Source: Candidatus Woesearchaeota archaeon (lineage in GTDB: Archaea; Nanobdellota; Nanobdellia; Woesearchaeales; UBA11716). From it: a stretch of DNA of 13,300 nt. Location of the stretch: the NCBI GenBank assembly GCA_013329175.1, contig DUKR01000104.1, positions 1-13,300 of the forward strand. The letters are read 5' to 3'. The position numbers were made by a program, and so were the translations under genes. Below the pieces are notes generated by a model. The model saw nothing but the letters and a program-made list of their open reading frames with translations, was not told where the DNA came from and did no database searches. Shown here in pieces: positions 1-5,238 of this stretch. Numbering within the stretch: position 1 is the stretch's first letter; the number at the start of each line of letters is the position of its first letter.

Positions 1-116
1 GGAAAGTGCAATGAGATGATGGCCCGAAACGAAAAGAAGGAAGTCACCTTTTCTCTAATGAGCTTTTTGGGAATGCCAGCTTCCCACGAGCCTGCCCCGT
101 TATCCCACAAAGCCAT
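1..116 (-). CDS. possible left-edge gene, 5' end only (unrecognised)
   Basis: An open frame begins with ATG at 116 and stays open to the window edge (about 38 codons, beginning MALWDNGAGSWEAGIPKKL). I do not recognise a family. The main support is positional: a TTTAAAT box lies at about 140-146, some 27 bp before the ATG, the spacing seen at other leaderless starts in this window. It would lie just downstream of tRNA-Val on the same strand. The opposite strand is also open across this stretch (into the tRNA), so the frame could be chance. Low confidence. Confidence 0.25.
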   Translation of the reverse strand, partial: MALWDNGAGSWEAGIPKKLIREKVTSFFSFRAIISLHF

Positions 117-152
117 CAGAATTAAAGATAGGGCAGCAGATTTAAAGGATGG

Positions 153-225
153 TGGGCCCGAAGGGACTTGAACCCTTGACCTTTGCCATGTCGAGGCAAC
201 GTCATAGCCACTAGACTACGGGCCC
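153..225 (-). tRNA. tRNA-Val (anticodon GAC)
   Basis: Read on the minus strand it folds as a 73-nt cloverleaf: acceptor GGGCCCG/CGGGCCC, anticodon stem TTGCC/GGCAA, T-stem AAGGG/CCCTT with loop TTCAAGT, discriminator A. The anticodon GAC (plus-strand 190-192) reads Val codons GUC/GUU, and the overall body resembles archaeal tRNA-Val(GAC). The CCA end is encoded (150-152), unlike the other two tRNAs here. Oddity: the anticodon loop is TCGACAT, so position 33 is C rather than the near-universal U. A TATA-like box lies about 33 bp upstream. Confidence 0.93.
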
Positions 226-250
226 TGATGCCTTTTGCGGAAAACCACTC

Positions 251-264
251 ATTTTATATATATC
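251..264 (-). promoter_or_regulatory. TATA box for tRNA-Val
   Basis: On the minus strand this reads GATATATATAAAAT, an archaeal TATA-type element centred about 33 bp upstream of the first base of tRNA-Val (225), as expected for transcription beginning a few bases before the mature 5' end. Confidence 0.6.
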
Positions 265-377
265 TTTTGTACTTAATACACATAATAACATCATAAAAAA
301 ACCTGCCGTCTGTTTTCCTAGAAAGCGTAAAGTGATGAAACGGAGAAAGACTTAAATCGTCTTTGAAATCCGAAAGA

Positions 378-410
378 TTTAAATAGAACTTGTTCTGCCC
401 TATATATAAA
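378..410 (+). promoter_or_regulatory. candidate tfb promoter (two TATA-like boxes)
   Basis: Two archaeal TATA-like elements precede tfb: TTTAAATA at 378-385, with a purine-rich stretch just upstream (BRE-like), and TATATATAAA at 401-410. Transcription would begin about 25-27 bp downstream (about 405-435), giving a leader of at least 110 nt. This is long compared with the leaderless starts elsewhere in the window. Which box is used cannot be told from sequence. Confidence 0.45.
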
Positions 411-558
411 TTTATTTCCTTTATCAAAGGGACTTGGGGGGTTTACACGCTTGCTTATGGTTCTATGAGCAGTTATATGCGGGTTAGGGAATCGCGTCAT
501 CGCTGTCACTGCATTACTGATGCAGGGATGACCGGTACAAATGACACAGGTGATGGCC
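411..558 (+). other. long 5' leader of tfb with hairpin and overlapping short ORF
   Basis: No established gene lies here. It holds a hairpin at 496-532: an inner stem CTGCAT/ATGCAG (509-514/520-525, 5-nt loop) closed by GTCATC/GATGAC (496-501/527-532), or alternatively by GTCA (505-508). A 33-codon frame starts at ATG 465 and ends at TGA 564-566, overlapping the beginning of tfb. AGGTGAT (548-554), complementary to the 16S 3' end, lies within this short frame. The leader might modulate tfb translation; this is inference. Confidence 0.35.
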
Positions 559-1485
559 ATGGCTGAAATGCTCAAAAGGTGTCCCGAGTGCGGGAGCATC
601 AATCTTTCTTGGAACAGGGACAAAGGCGAGATAGTGTGCAAAGATTGCGGTCTTGTCATTGAAGACAAGATGGTTGACTTCTCGCAGGAGTGGCGGGAAT
701 TTGACTCAACAGAAGCCGACAAGAAGCGCAGAACTGGTGCTCCGATGACCTATACCCAGTTCGACCAGGGCTTGGGAACTGAAGTTGGCCAGAAGGGAGA
801 CATTTTTAGGCTAGGCGGGCGGGACAGGAATAAATTCTTCAGGCTTCGCAAGTGGCAGTACAGGATTTCTACTGCAATCGAGAGGAACCTTAAGCTTGCT
901 CTTGCTGAACTCAAACGCGTTTCTTCATCTCTTAAGTTGCCACGCTCAGTTGAGGAGGAGTCTGCAAGAATTTATACCTTGGCTGTGCAGCGCGGGCTTG
1001 TCAGGGGCAGGAGCATGGAATCTGTTGTTGCCGGAGCATTGTATGCAGCCTGCAGAAGGCATGAGGTTCCGCGAACGCTTGACGAGCTTTCTGAAGCGTC
1101 ACAGATTGAAAAGAAGGAGATTGGAAGGACATACAGGTTCGTCACTCGTGAATTAGGAATCACTATCCTGCCCTCTAACCCAGCTGACTATATCGCTCGC
1201 TTCGCTTCAGCTCTCAAGCTTGCTGCTGAGACCCAGTCAAAGTCTATCGAAATCCTTGAGAAGGCGCAGAAGGCTGAATTGACTTCAGGAAGAGGCCCTA
1301 CAGGCATTGCTGCTGCCGCTTTGTATGTGTCCGCGCTGATGCACGGTGAAAAGAGGACGCAGCGGGAGGTAGCTGATGTTGCAGGCGTTACTGAAGTTAC
1401 CATCAGGAATCGCTACAAGGAGCTTCTTGACAAGTTGAAATTAGAGAAAGATATCAAGAAGACCAAGAAGAAAAGGAGGAAATAG
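559..1485 (+). CDS. tfb: Transcription initiation factor IIB (TFB)
   Basis: TFB bridges TBP-bound promoter DNA and RNA polymerase. The protein (308 aa from this start) has an N-terminal Zn ribbon (CPEC at 8-11, CKDC at 27-30), a B-finger/linker with GAPMTYTQFDQGLGT at about 60-74, and two cyclin-like repeats (about 105-195 and 200-290); the second contains a helix-turn-helix around TQREVADVAGVTEVTIRNRY. The tail is very basic (KKTKKKRRK). Length is normal for the family. ATG 541 is the longest in-frame start, but AGGTGAT at 548-554 places a ribosome site 4 nt before ATG 559; the small ORF at 10342 has the same spacing, so I prefer 559. ATG 568 is also possible. It converges on the ogt gene with only a 3-nt gap. 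Confidence 0.96.
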   Translation: MAEMLKRCPECGSINLSWNRDKGEIVCKDCGLVIEDKMVDFSQEWREFDSTEADKKRRTGAPMTYTQFDQGLGTEVGQKGDIFRLGGRDRNKFFRLRKWQYRISTAIERNLKLALAELKRVSSSLKLPRSVEEESARIYTLAVQRGLVRGRSMESVVAGALYAACRRHEVPRTLDELSEASQIEKKEIGRTYRFVTRELGITILPSNPADYIARFASALKLAAETQSKSIEILEKAQKAELTSGRGPTGIAAAALYVSALMHGEKRTQREVADVAGVTEVTIRNRYKELLDKLKLEKDIKKTKKKRRK

Positions 1486-1488
1486 CAC

Positions 1489-1803
1489 TCAGCACAACCT
1501 CTTCAGCTTTTTCTCAAAATCCTCCACATTCCCATCTTTTATACCGACACCCTCCTCCCTAAGCAGTTGAGCCTTTTTGGGGTTATCCATCTTTCCTGCA
1601 TACCCGCCTATCCTTCCGTCTGATCTGACCACTCTATGGCAGGGCACGCCAGGAGCAAAGGGATTGCGCTTCAAAGCTGTGCCGACAGCCTGAGCAGAAC
1701 GTATGCCTAAAGCTTTTGCTATCTCAGCGTAGGTTGTGATTTTGCCTTTTGGTATCTTTTTTGTGAGGCTATATACCTTTTTTTGGAAATGAGTCAATGG
1801 CAT
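1489..1803 (-). CDS. ogt: Methylated-DNA-protein cysteine methyltransferase (single-domain)
   Basis: A suicide DNA-repair protein that moves alkyl groups from O6-alkylguanine to its own cysteine. The 104-aa protein is essentially only the C-terminal catalytic/DNA-binding domain: helix-turn-helix around TYAEIAKALG (24-33) and SAQAVGTALKRNP (36-48), active-site PCHRVV with Cys55, and GGYAG (66-70). The N-terminal domain of longer Ogt/MGMT proteins is absent. At the recognition-helix position where human MGMT has its arginine finger (RAVG) this protein has Gln39 (QAVG); since Cys is kept, alkyltransferase activity is still expected rather than a Cys-less ATL protein. The start ATG overlaps the 3' end of the upstream methyltransferase-kinase gene by 10 nt, so the two are probably co-transcribed and translationally coupled. 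Confidence 0.93.
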   Translation of the reverse strand: MPLTHFQKKVYSLTKKIPKGKITTYAEIAKALGIRSAQAVGTALKRNPFAPGVPCHRVVRSDGRIGGYAGKMDNPKKAQLLREEGVGIKDGNVEDFEKKLKRLC

Positions 1804-2975
1804 TGTATCCCCGAAAGAATCTCATCAACTATTTTTTTATCTGGATGATTCCTGTATGCTTTTGCCAATATTATAATCCTCTCTTTATGTATGATGATGC
1901 CTTTCTCCGTTAGCCTTTTCTCTAGTGAGATGATATACTGGCAGCACTGCGTCACGTTGCTTGGCCTTTCTGTCTTGTGGCATCGCTCAAAGTCAAGCAG
2001 CACTGGCTTATTCCCTTTTGTGATGATAATGTGCTTATGAGGGTGATGCATCTCCTCCTTTGATATGCTCTCTGCATCTATTGCCAGCATTTGAGTGAAG
2101 ATATCAGCAATAATGCCTTTTATCTTCCTGTTGTCTTTTCTTCCTGCCTTCTCAAGGAATGATTCAAATGGAACTCCCTCTACGAACTCCATAACCAGAT
2201 AATCGCCCTCACTGTCTGCGGCAATCAGCCTTGGGCCGATGCCTTTTGCGTTGAGAATTTTCAGGAAATTCGCCTCATTTGCTATCCTCCCGACAGCTTT
2301 GGACTTTGGGTTTGCCGCTTTTATTGCTACCTTTGTCCCGTTGTATCTGGCCTGCAGGATGAGGCCCCGCTTCCCTTTTGTCACATACCATATCCCTGAT
2401 ACCTGATTCCTGTGAAGTTTAGCAAGGACGTTTGATTTTGTGATGCGATAGACGTAGAGTTCCTCAAAGCTGTGCTTTTCCCTTGCAAGCTCCTCACCCT
2501 CAAGCAGGTTCTCGGAAATGACGCGCTCTACATCCGCCCTACCAGTGAGTGATGAGAAGAGGAGAAGAATGATGCCGCCATCAGCCAAGTATATTTTTGA
2601 ATCGCGAAGGAAGCGCTCGATCACCTCATGACCTTTCTTCCCTCCGTCAATCGCCGCATCTTTCACACCTTGGTCATCCGGAAGATAGGGGGGGTTGAAG
2701 ATGATGGTATCAAAGGTGTGCCTTCCTTTGCTAAAAAAAACAGAAAAAAGGTCAGACTGAAGGAATCTAGCTTTTTCGCTGCTGATGTGCTCCTTACAGT
2801 AGTCAATTGCCTCATCAGAGATGTCAACACCGATTACCTTTGTTACAGCAGCAAGTTTTGCGGCAGTCCCAGCAAGGTAGCCTGAGCCTGTTCCCATGTC
2901 AAGGACTTCTCCTTTTGCGTGCTTCTCCACCTCTTTTGCTATCAGGAAGGTGTCTTCTCTTGGCTCATAAATCAT
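1794..2975 (-). CDS. HemK-like class I methyltransferase fused to COG2112-type protein kinase
   Basis: A 393-aa two-domain protein. Residues 1-180 are a SAM-dependent methyltransferase of the HemK/PrmC/Mtq2 type: motif I VLDMGTGSGYLAG (24-36), acidic motif GVDIS (49-53), and catalytic NPPY at 94-97, which binds the Gln side chain; in archaea such enzymes are expected to methylate the GGQ glutamine of release factor aRF1. Residues about 185-390 resemble archaeal predicted Ser/Thr kinases of COG2112: VAIK (Lys219), NEANFLKIL (Glu234 as helix-C Glu), an EMHHPHKHIII catalytic-loop region (308-318), DFERC replacing DFG (328-332), and RPSNVTQ (337-343). Frame and linker are continuous, so it is a real fusion in this sequence. 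Overlaps ogt by 10 nt. Substrate of the kinase part is unknown. Confidence 0.88.
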   Translation of the reverse strand: MIYEPREDTFLIAKEVEKHAKGEVLDMGTGSGYLAGTAAKLAAVTKVIGVDISDEAIDYCKEHISSEKARFLQSDLFSVFFSKGRHTFDTIIFNPPYLPDDQGVKDAAIDGGKKGHEVIERFLRDSKIYLADGGIILLLFSSLTGRADVERVISENLLEGEELAREKHSFEELYVYRITKSNVLAKLHRNQVSGIWYVTKGKRGLILQARYNGTKVAIKAANPKSKAVGRIANEANFLKILNAKGIGPRLIAADSEGDYLVMEFVEGVPFESFLEKAGRKDNRKIKGIIADIFTQMLAIDAESISKEEMHHPHKHIIITKGNKPVLLDFERCHKTERPSNVTQCCQYIISLEKRLTEKGIIIHKERIIILAKAYRNHPDKKIVDEILSGIQCH

Positions 2976-3008
2976 CGTGCTTTCTTATTTATTCGTACGG
3001 CCAGGCCC

Positions 3009-3016
3009 TTAAAAGG
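3009..3016 (-). promoter_or_regulatory. candidate promoter of methyltransferase-kinase/ogt unit
   Basis: The minus strand reads CTTTTAAG about 37 bp before the ATG at 2975, giving a predicted leader of about 10 nt. A second AT-rich stretch (GAATAAATAAG, about 2986-2996) lies nearer. Motif-and-spacing evidence only. Confidence 0.35.
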
Positions 3017-3064
3017 CTTTGTGTCCACAAAAGTCGCATTGGAATATCAGAGGGAACAGGCACC

Positions 3065-3386
3065 GACGCGAAAAGGCAACGCCGACGCCCGGATTCAACC
3101 GAGGCGCAAGCCGAGCGTTGTGCCAGAAATGCGCTGGCATTTCTGTGCGTGAACCGCAGGTTCAAAGACGGGAAAAGGCAACGCCGACGCCCGGATTCAA
3201 CCGAGGCGCAAGCCGAGCGTTGTGCCAGAAATGCGCTGGCATTTCTGTGCATGAACCGCAGGTTCAAAGACGGGAAAAGGCTACGCCGACGCCCGGATTC
3301 AACCGAGGCGCAAGCCGAGCGTTGTGCCAGAAATGCGCTGGCATTTCTGTGCATGAACCGCAGGTTCAAAGACGGGAAAAGGCTAC
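3065..3386. repeat. three tandem 102-bp units carrying copies of the tRNA-Ser 3' end
   Basis: Units run 3081-3182, 3183-3284 and 3285-3386, each exactly 102 bp. Units 2 and 3 are identical; unit 1 differs at two positions (unit bases 69 and 100). A 16-bp partial unit (GACGCGAAAAGGCAAC, 3065-3080) lies on the left. Each unit begins with ACGCCGACGCCCGGATT (counting two bases of the preceding unit), identical to the 3' acceptor/T-arm end of the adjacent tRNA-Ser, then diverges. Each unit has three potential hairpins: GGCGCAA/TTGTGCC, CAGAAATGC/GCATTTCTG with 4-nt loop, and TGAACC/GGTTCA with 3-nt loop. The period is a multiple of three, so repetitive open frames appear on both strands; I regard these as artefacts. 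No integrase or transposase gene is nearby. Confidence 0.95.
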
Positions 3387-3469
3387 GCCGACGCCCGGAT
3401 TTGAACCGGGATATCCTTTCGGAAAGCGGTTTTCGAGACCGCCGCAATACCGGATTATGCGACGTCGGC
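3386..3469 (-). tRNA. tRNA-Ser (anticodon CGA)
   Basis: An 84-nt class II tRNA on the minus strand: acceptor GCCGACG/CGTCGGC, D-arm GCA/TGC with GG in the loop, anticodon stem GCGGT/ACCGC with loop CTCGAAA (anticodon CGA, plus-strand 3433-3435, reads UCG), a 15-nt variable arm with TCC/GGA around GAAA, T-stem CCCGG/CCGGG with TTCAAAT, discriminator G. The long variable arm and G73 fit serine. CCA is not encoded. Its 3' end directly joins the 102-bp tandem array, which repeats the T-arm/acceptor sequence. Confidence 0.96.
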
Positions 3470-3497
3470 ACCTACGCAATGAGAATCAGAAAAGCTC

Positions 3498-3507
3498 TCT
3501 TAAATGT
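3498..3507 (-). promoter_or_regulatory. TATA-like box for tRNA-Ser
   Basis: The minus strand reads ACATTTAAGA, centred about 34 bp before the first base of tRNA-Ser (3469), at the distance also seen for the other two tRNA genes in the window. Confidence 0.5.
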
Positions 3508-3525
3508 TTCGCCAGCACTTAGCTT

Positions 3526-4023
3526 TTAGGATAAACTATTGTGGATTATGGCTTCACCGCCAATTCTCTGCATGACTCCGAGCGTCCCTTTTGGAACAAG
3601 GTGCTTCCATGGCCTTTTATCAGCTATGGCATCCCGCACTATTGTTCCCTCAACGCCCTTCAAAAAGTCCACCTGTTTTACTGCAATGCCCTTCTCTTCA
3701 AAGAGAACTCTTGTGTGCTGATTCCCGGTATAAACCCTATCAATGTCCCCCACTATCCCTATCACATGAGCTACCCACAAAGCGTCATCGCCGATGTCAG
3801 GCACGTTATAGATAGATATCATCGGGATGCCCTGCTGCCGCAGCGTCTGTGCTATCATCTCCTTACGCTCTGCTGCGGTGAAGGGATTCTCTTTTGTGCG
3901 CGACTCGTTTGAAGAGCCAATGCCAATGACAAGCTCACCCACCTCCCTAAGTGCATCCCTGACGTCTTTCAGGTGTCCGTTGTGGAAGGGCTGAAACCTT
4001 CCGATGAAGAGGCCACGCGTCAT
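3526..4023 (-). CDS. nadM: Nicotinamide-nucleotide adenylyltransferase (archaeal NadM type)
   Basis: Joins NMN and ATP to make NAD+ and pyrophosphate, a late step of NAD synthesis and salvage in the cytoplasm. The 165-aa protein is the usual size for archaeal NadM and has the nucleotidyltransferase signature GRFQPFHNGH (8-17, HxGH form HNGH), the SSNESRTKENPFTAAER segment (37-53) typical of this family, and EGTIVRD (125-131) as the variant of the C-terminal ISGTxIR motif. Its ATG overlaps the ribL stop (ATGA, 4 nt), so the two cofactor genes form one transcription unit with the promoter upstream of ribL. The stop is close to the tRNA-Ser promoter on the same strand. Confidence 0.95.
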   Translation of the reverse strand: MTRGLFIGRFQPFHNGHLKDVRDALREVGELVIGIGSSNESRTKENPFTAAERKEMIAQTLRQQGIPMISIYNVPDIGDDALWVAHVIGIVGDIDRVYTGNQHTRVLFEEKGIAVKQVDFLKGVEGTIVRDAIADKRPWKHLVPKGTLGVMQRIGGEAIIHNSLS

Positions 4024-4427
4024 AGCCGCTCCTTAAGCTTGCCGCTCTTGTAGATGTCCTGCTTGTATGGTGCAATGCGTATAATCCCAGGGTGCAGGCC
4101 GCGCTTTGCCAGTTTTGCATTCAGATCATCAGTCATCGCCCTCTGGTCATAGCCAAGGCAGAGAATATCAGGCTTGTGCTCTTCAATTACTTTCAGGTAG
4201 TCCTCAGGATTGCCAAGCACTGCTTTGTCCACCAGCCGAAGCTGGCGCATGAACTCCAGACGGTCCTGCTGGTGGAATTTTGGCTCAGTGCCCTTGGCTT
4301 TTTTGATGGTCTCGTCTCTGGCAACGACTACTATGAGGGTATCTCCATGCTTTCTTGCCTCTTTAAGGTAATAGAGGTGGCCAGGATGGACAATGTCAAA
4401 GGCGCCGAACGCCATGACGGTCTTCAT
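4020..4427 (-). CDS. ribL: Archaeal FAD synthase (FMN adenylyltransferase)
   Basis: A small (135 aa) cytidylyltransferase-like nucleotidyltransferase. Motifs: GAFDIVHPGH (8-17, HxGH), GYDQ (92-95) and a C-terminal YKSGKLKERL (126-135) matching the KxxxR signature after the last strand. Archaeal RibL transfers AMP from ATP to FMN to form FAD; the short length and adjacency to nadM fit this role, though a CTP-dependent glycerol-phosphate cytidylyltransferase of the same superfamily is the main alternative. The start is well placed: TATAAAAG on the plus strand (CTTTTATA on the minus) is centred 27 bp upstream of the ATG, giving a leaderless mRNA. Overlaps nadM by 4 nt. Confidence 0.88.
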   Translation of the reverse strand: MKTVMAFGAFDIVHPGHLYYLKEARKHGDTLIVVVARDETIKKAKGTEPKFHQQDRLEFMRQLRLVDKAVLGNPEDYLKVIEEHKPDILCLGYDQRAMTDDLNAKLAKRGLHPGIIRIAPYKQDIYKSGKLKERL

Positions 4428-4450
4428 TTTGCTGTGTCATCTTAAGACGG

Positions 4451-4458
4451 TATAAAAG
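4451..4458 (-). promoter_or_regulatory. TATA box of ribL-nadM
   Basis: The minus strand reads CTTTTATA, centred about 27 bp upstream of the ribL ATG at 4427, predicting a leaderless transcript of the two-gene unit. Confidence 0.6.
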
Positions 4459-4556
4459 TGTTTTGCAGAAAAGTATGCAGTAAACCCCGTTGCTGTGGTG
4501 CGCCTTCACCATTATGCATCCGGCCCGCGCCTCTGTAGGGTGCAGGGTATCATTCC

Positions 4557-4573
4557 AAAAAACGGCATTACCG
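4557..4573 (-). terminator. weak candidate terminator after the purD operon
   Basis: On the minus strand a short hairpin CGG-TAATG-CCG is followed directly by six T. It lies about 110 nt past the stop of the lipoprotein gene, in the 257-bp gap between that gene and ribL. The 3-bp stem is weak; in archaea the T tract is the more meaningful part. Apart from this and the ribL promoter I see nothing convincing in 4459-4684. Confidence 0.25.
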
Positions 4574-4684
4574 ACGGCTTTCTCTCATCCGAGCCTTTGT
4601 TTTTCTTTCATCACTGGAGATTGATAAAAATGCTGATGAGTGACCCCTTTCAACCCCAAGTGCTCTCTACGCCCGCACTCATTT

Positions 4685-5230
4685 CTAAAGCATGATCTGA
4701 TGTGTTATGAACTTTTCAGAGCAGTTGTTCGCCAGCGGCTCATTGCCTGAACTATAGAATCCAGTAATGGTCGCATACTTAACTTGCTTTTCGTTGATAG
4801 GGTAAGACAGTACCCTTATTTCTATGAAGAAGGGAGGGTGGCCGGCATAGTTAGGATCTTCAATGCCAAGATATTTCCATGACGCAGGCTGTTTAGGGTA
4901 GGGTCCAAACAGCATCAGCTCTTCAAGTGGTAAACTACTCACATCTGGAGAAGAGGCAACAGCAAAACGCGCCACCTCCTTGGGATTATCTGTTCCGATG
5001 TAATACAAGCCTGCGCCAATACCAGAGAAGGGCACGCCCTTTGTGGCTTCCATGAGACTTTCTGCTGCCAGCGCATGCTGGCAGACATACACGTTATGCT
5101 TAGTTACATGTATCTCTGCCTGTGTTGGCGTTATTTCATGGCCATTGCTACAGCTTATCGTAAGCATAGTTAGGCCAAACAAAGCTTTCCTTACGTAATT
5201 TCCAAGGCTCATAAGAAATAGCGAGTGCAT
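4685..5230 (-). CDS. putative secreted lipoprotein, function unknown
   Basis: A 181-aa protein I do not recognise. The N-terminus looks like a signal peptide: charged NYVRK (11-15), hydrophobic ALFGLTMLTIS (16-26), then Cys27 (TISC), a possible but non-ideal lipobox because position -3 is Thr. The rest is soluble, with two further cysteines (50 and 170) that could pair outside the cell, and a Pro/Gly/Tyr-rich middle. ATG at 5230 is the longest start; ATG at 5212 (MSLGNYVRK) would give a more typical signal peptide. The gene begins 8 bp after the stop of the phosphohexomutase gene, so it is probably the last member of the purD transcription unit. It may be lineage-restricted. Confidence 0.7.
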   Translation of the reverse strand: MHSLFLMSLGNYVRKALFGLTMLTISCSNGHEITPTQAEIHVTKHNVYVCQHALAAESLMEATKGVPFSGIGAGLYYIGTDNPKEVARFAVASSPDVSSLPLEELMLFGPYPKQPASWKYLGIEDPNYAGHPPFFIEIRVLSYPINEKQVKYATITGFYSSGNEPLANNCSEKFITHQIML

Positions 5231-5238
5231 GGCAGCTT

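Noticed and set aside
1..170. Plus-strand open frame ending inside tRNA-Val.
   Set aside because: It runs into the tRNA body and has no recognisable product; likely chance.
3081..3386. CRISPR array.
   Set aside because: The units are contiguous 102-bp repeats without unique spacers, so the repeat-spacer pattern of CRISPR is absent.
2989..3529. Long repetitive open frames on both strands (for example 160 codons minus, 167 codons plus).
   Set aside because: They arise because the 102-bp repeat period is a multiple of three; they run through tRNA-Ser, have no ribosome site and give low-complexity Arg-rich peptides.
4495..4695. 66-codon plus-strand frame between ribL and the lipoprotein gene.
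   Set aside because: No ribosome site or TATA at a fitting distance, overlaps the 3' end of the lipoprotein gene, and the translation resembles no protein.
4620..4700. Possible C/D-box guide RNA (CTGATGA near 4632, CTGA near 4696).
   Set aside because: The boxes are about 60 nt apart with no internal D'/C' pair and the first box lacks the purine at its start.
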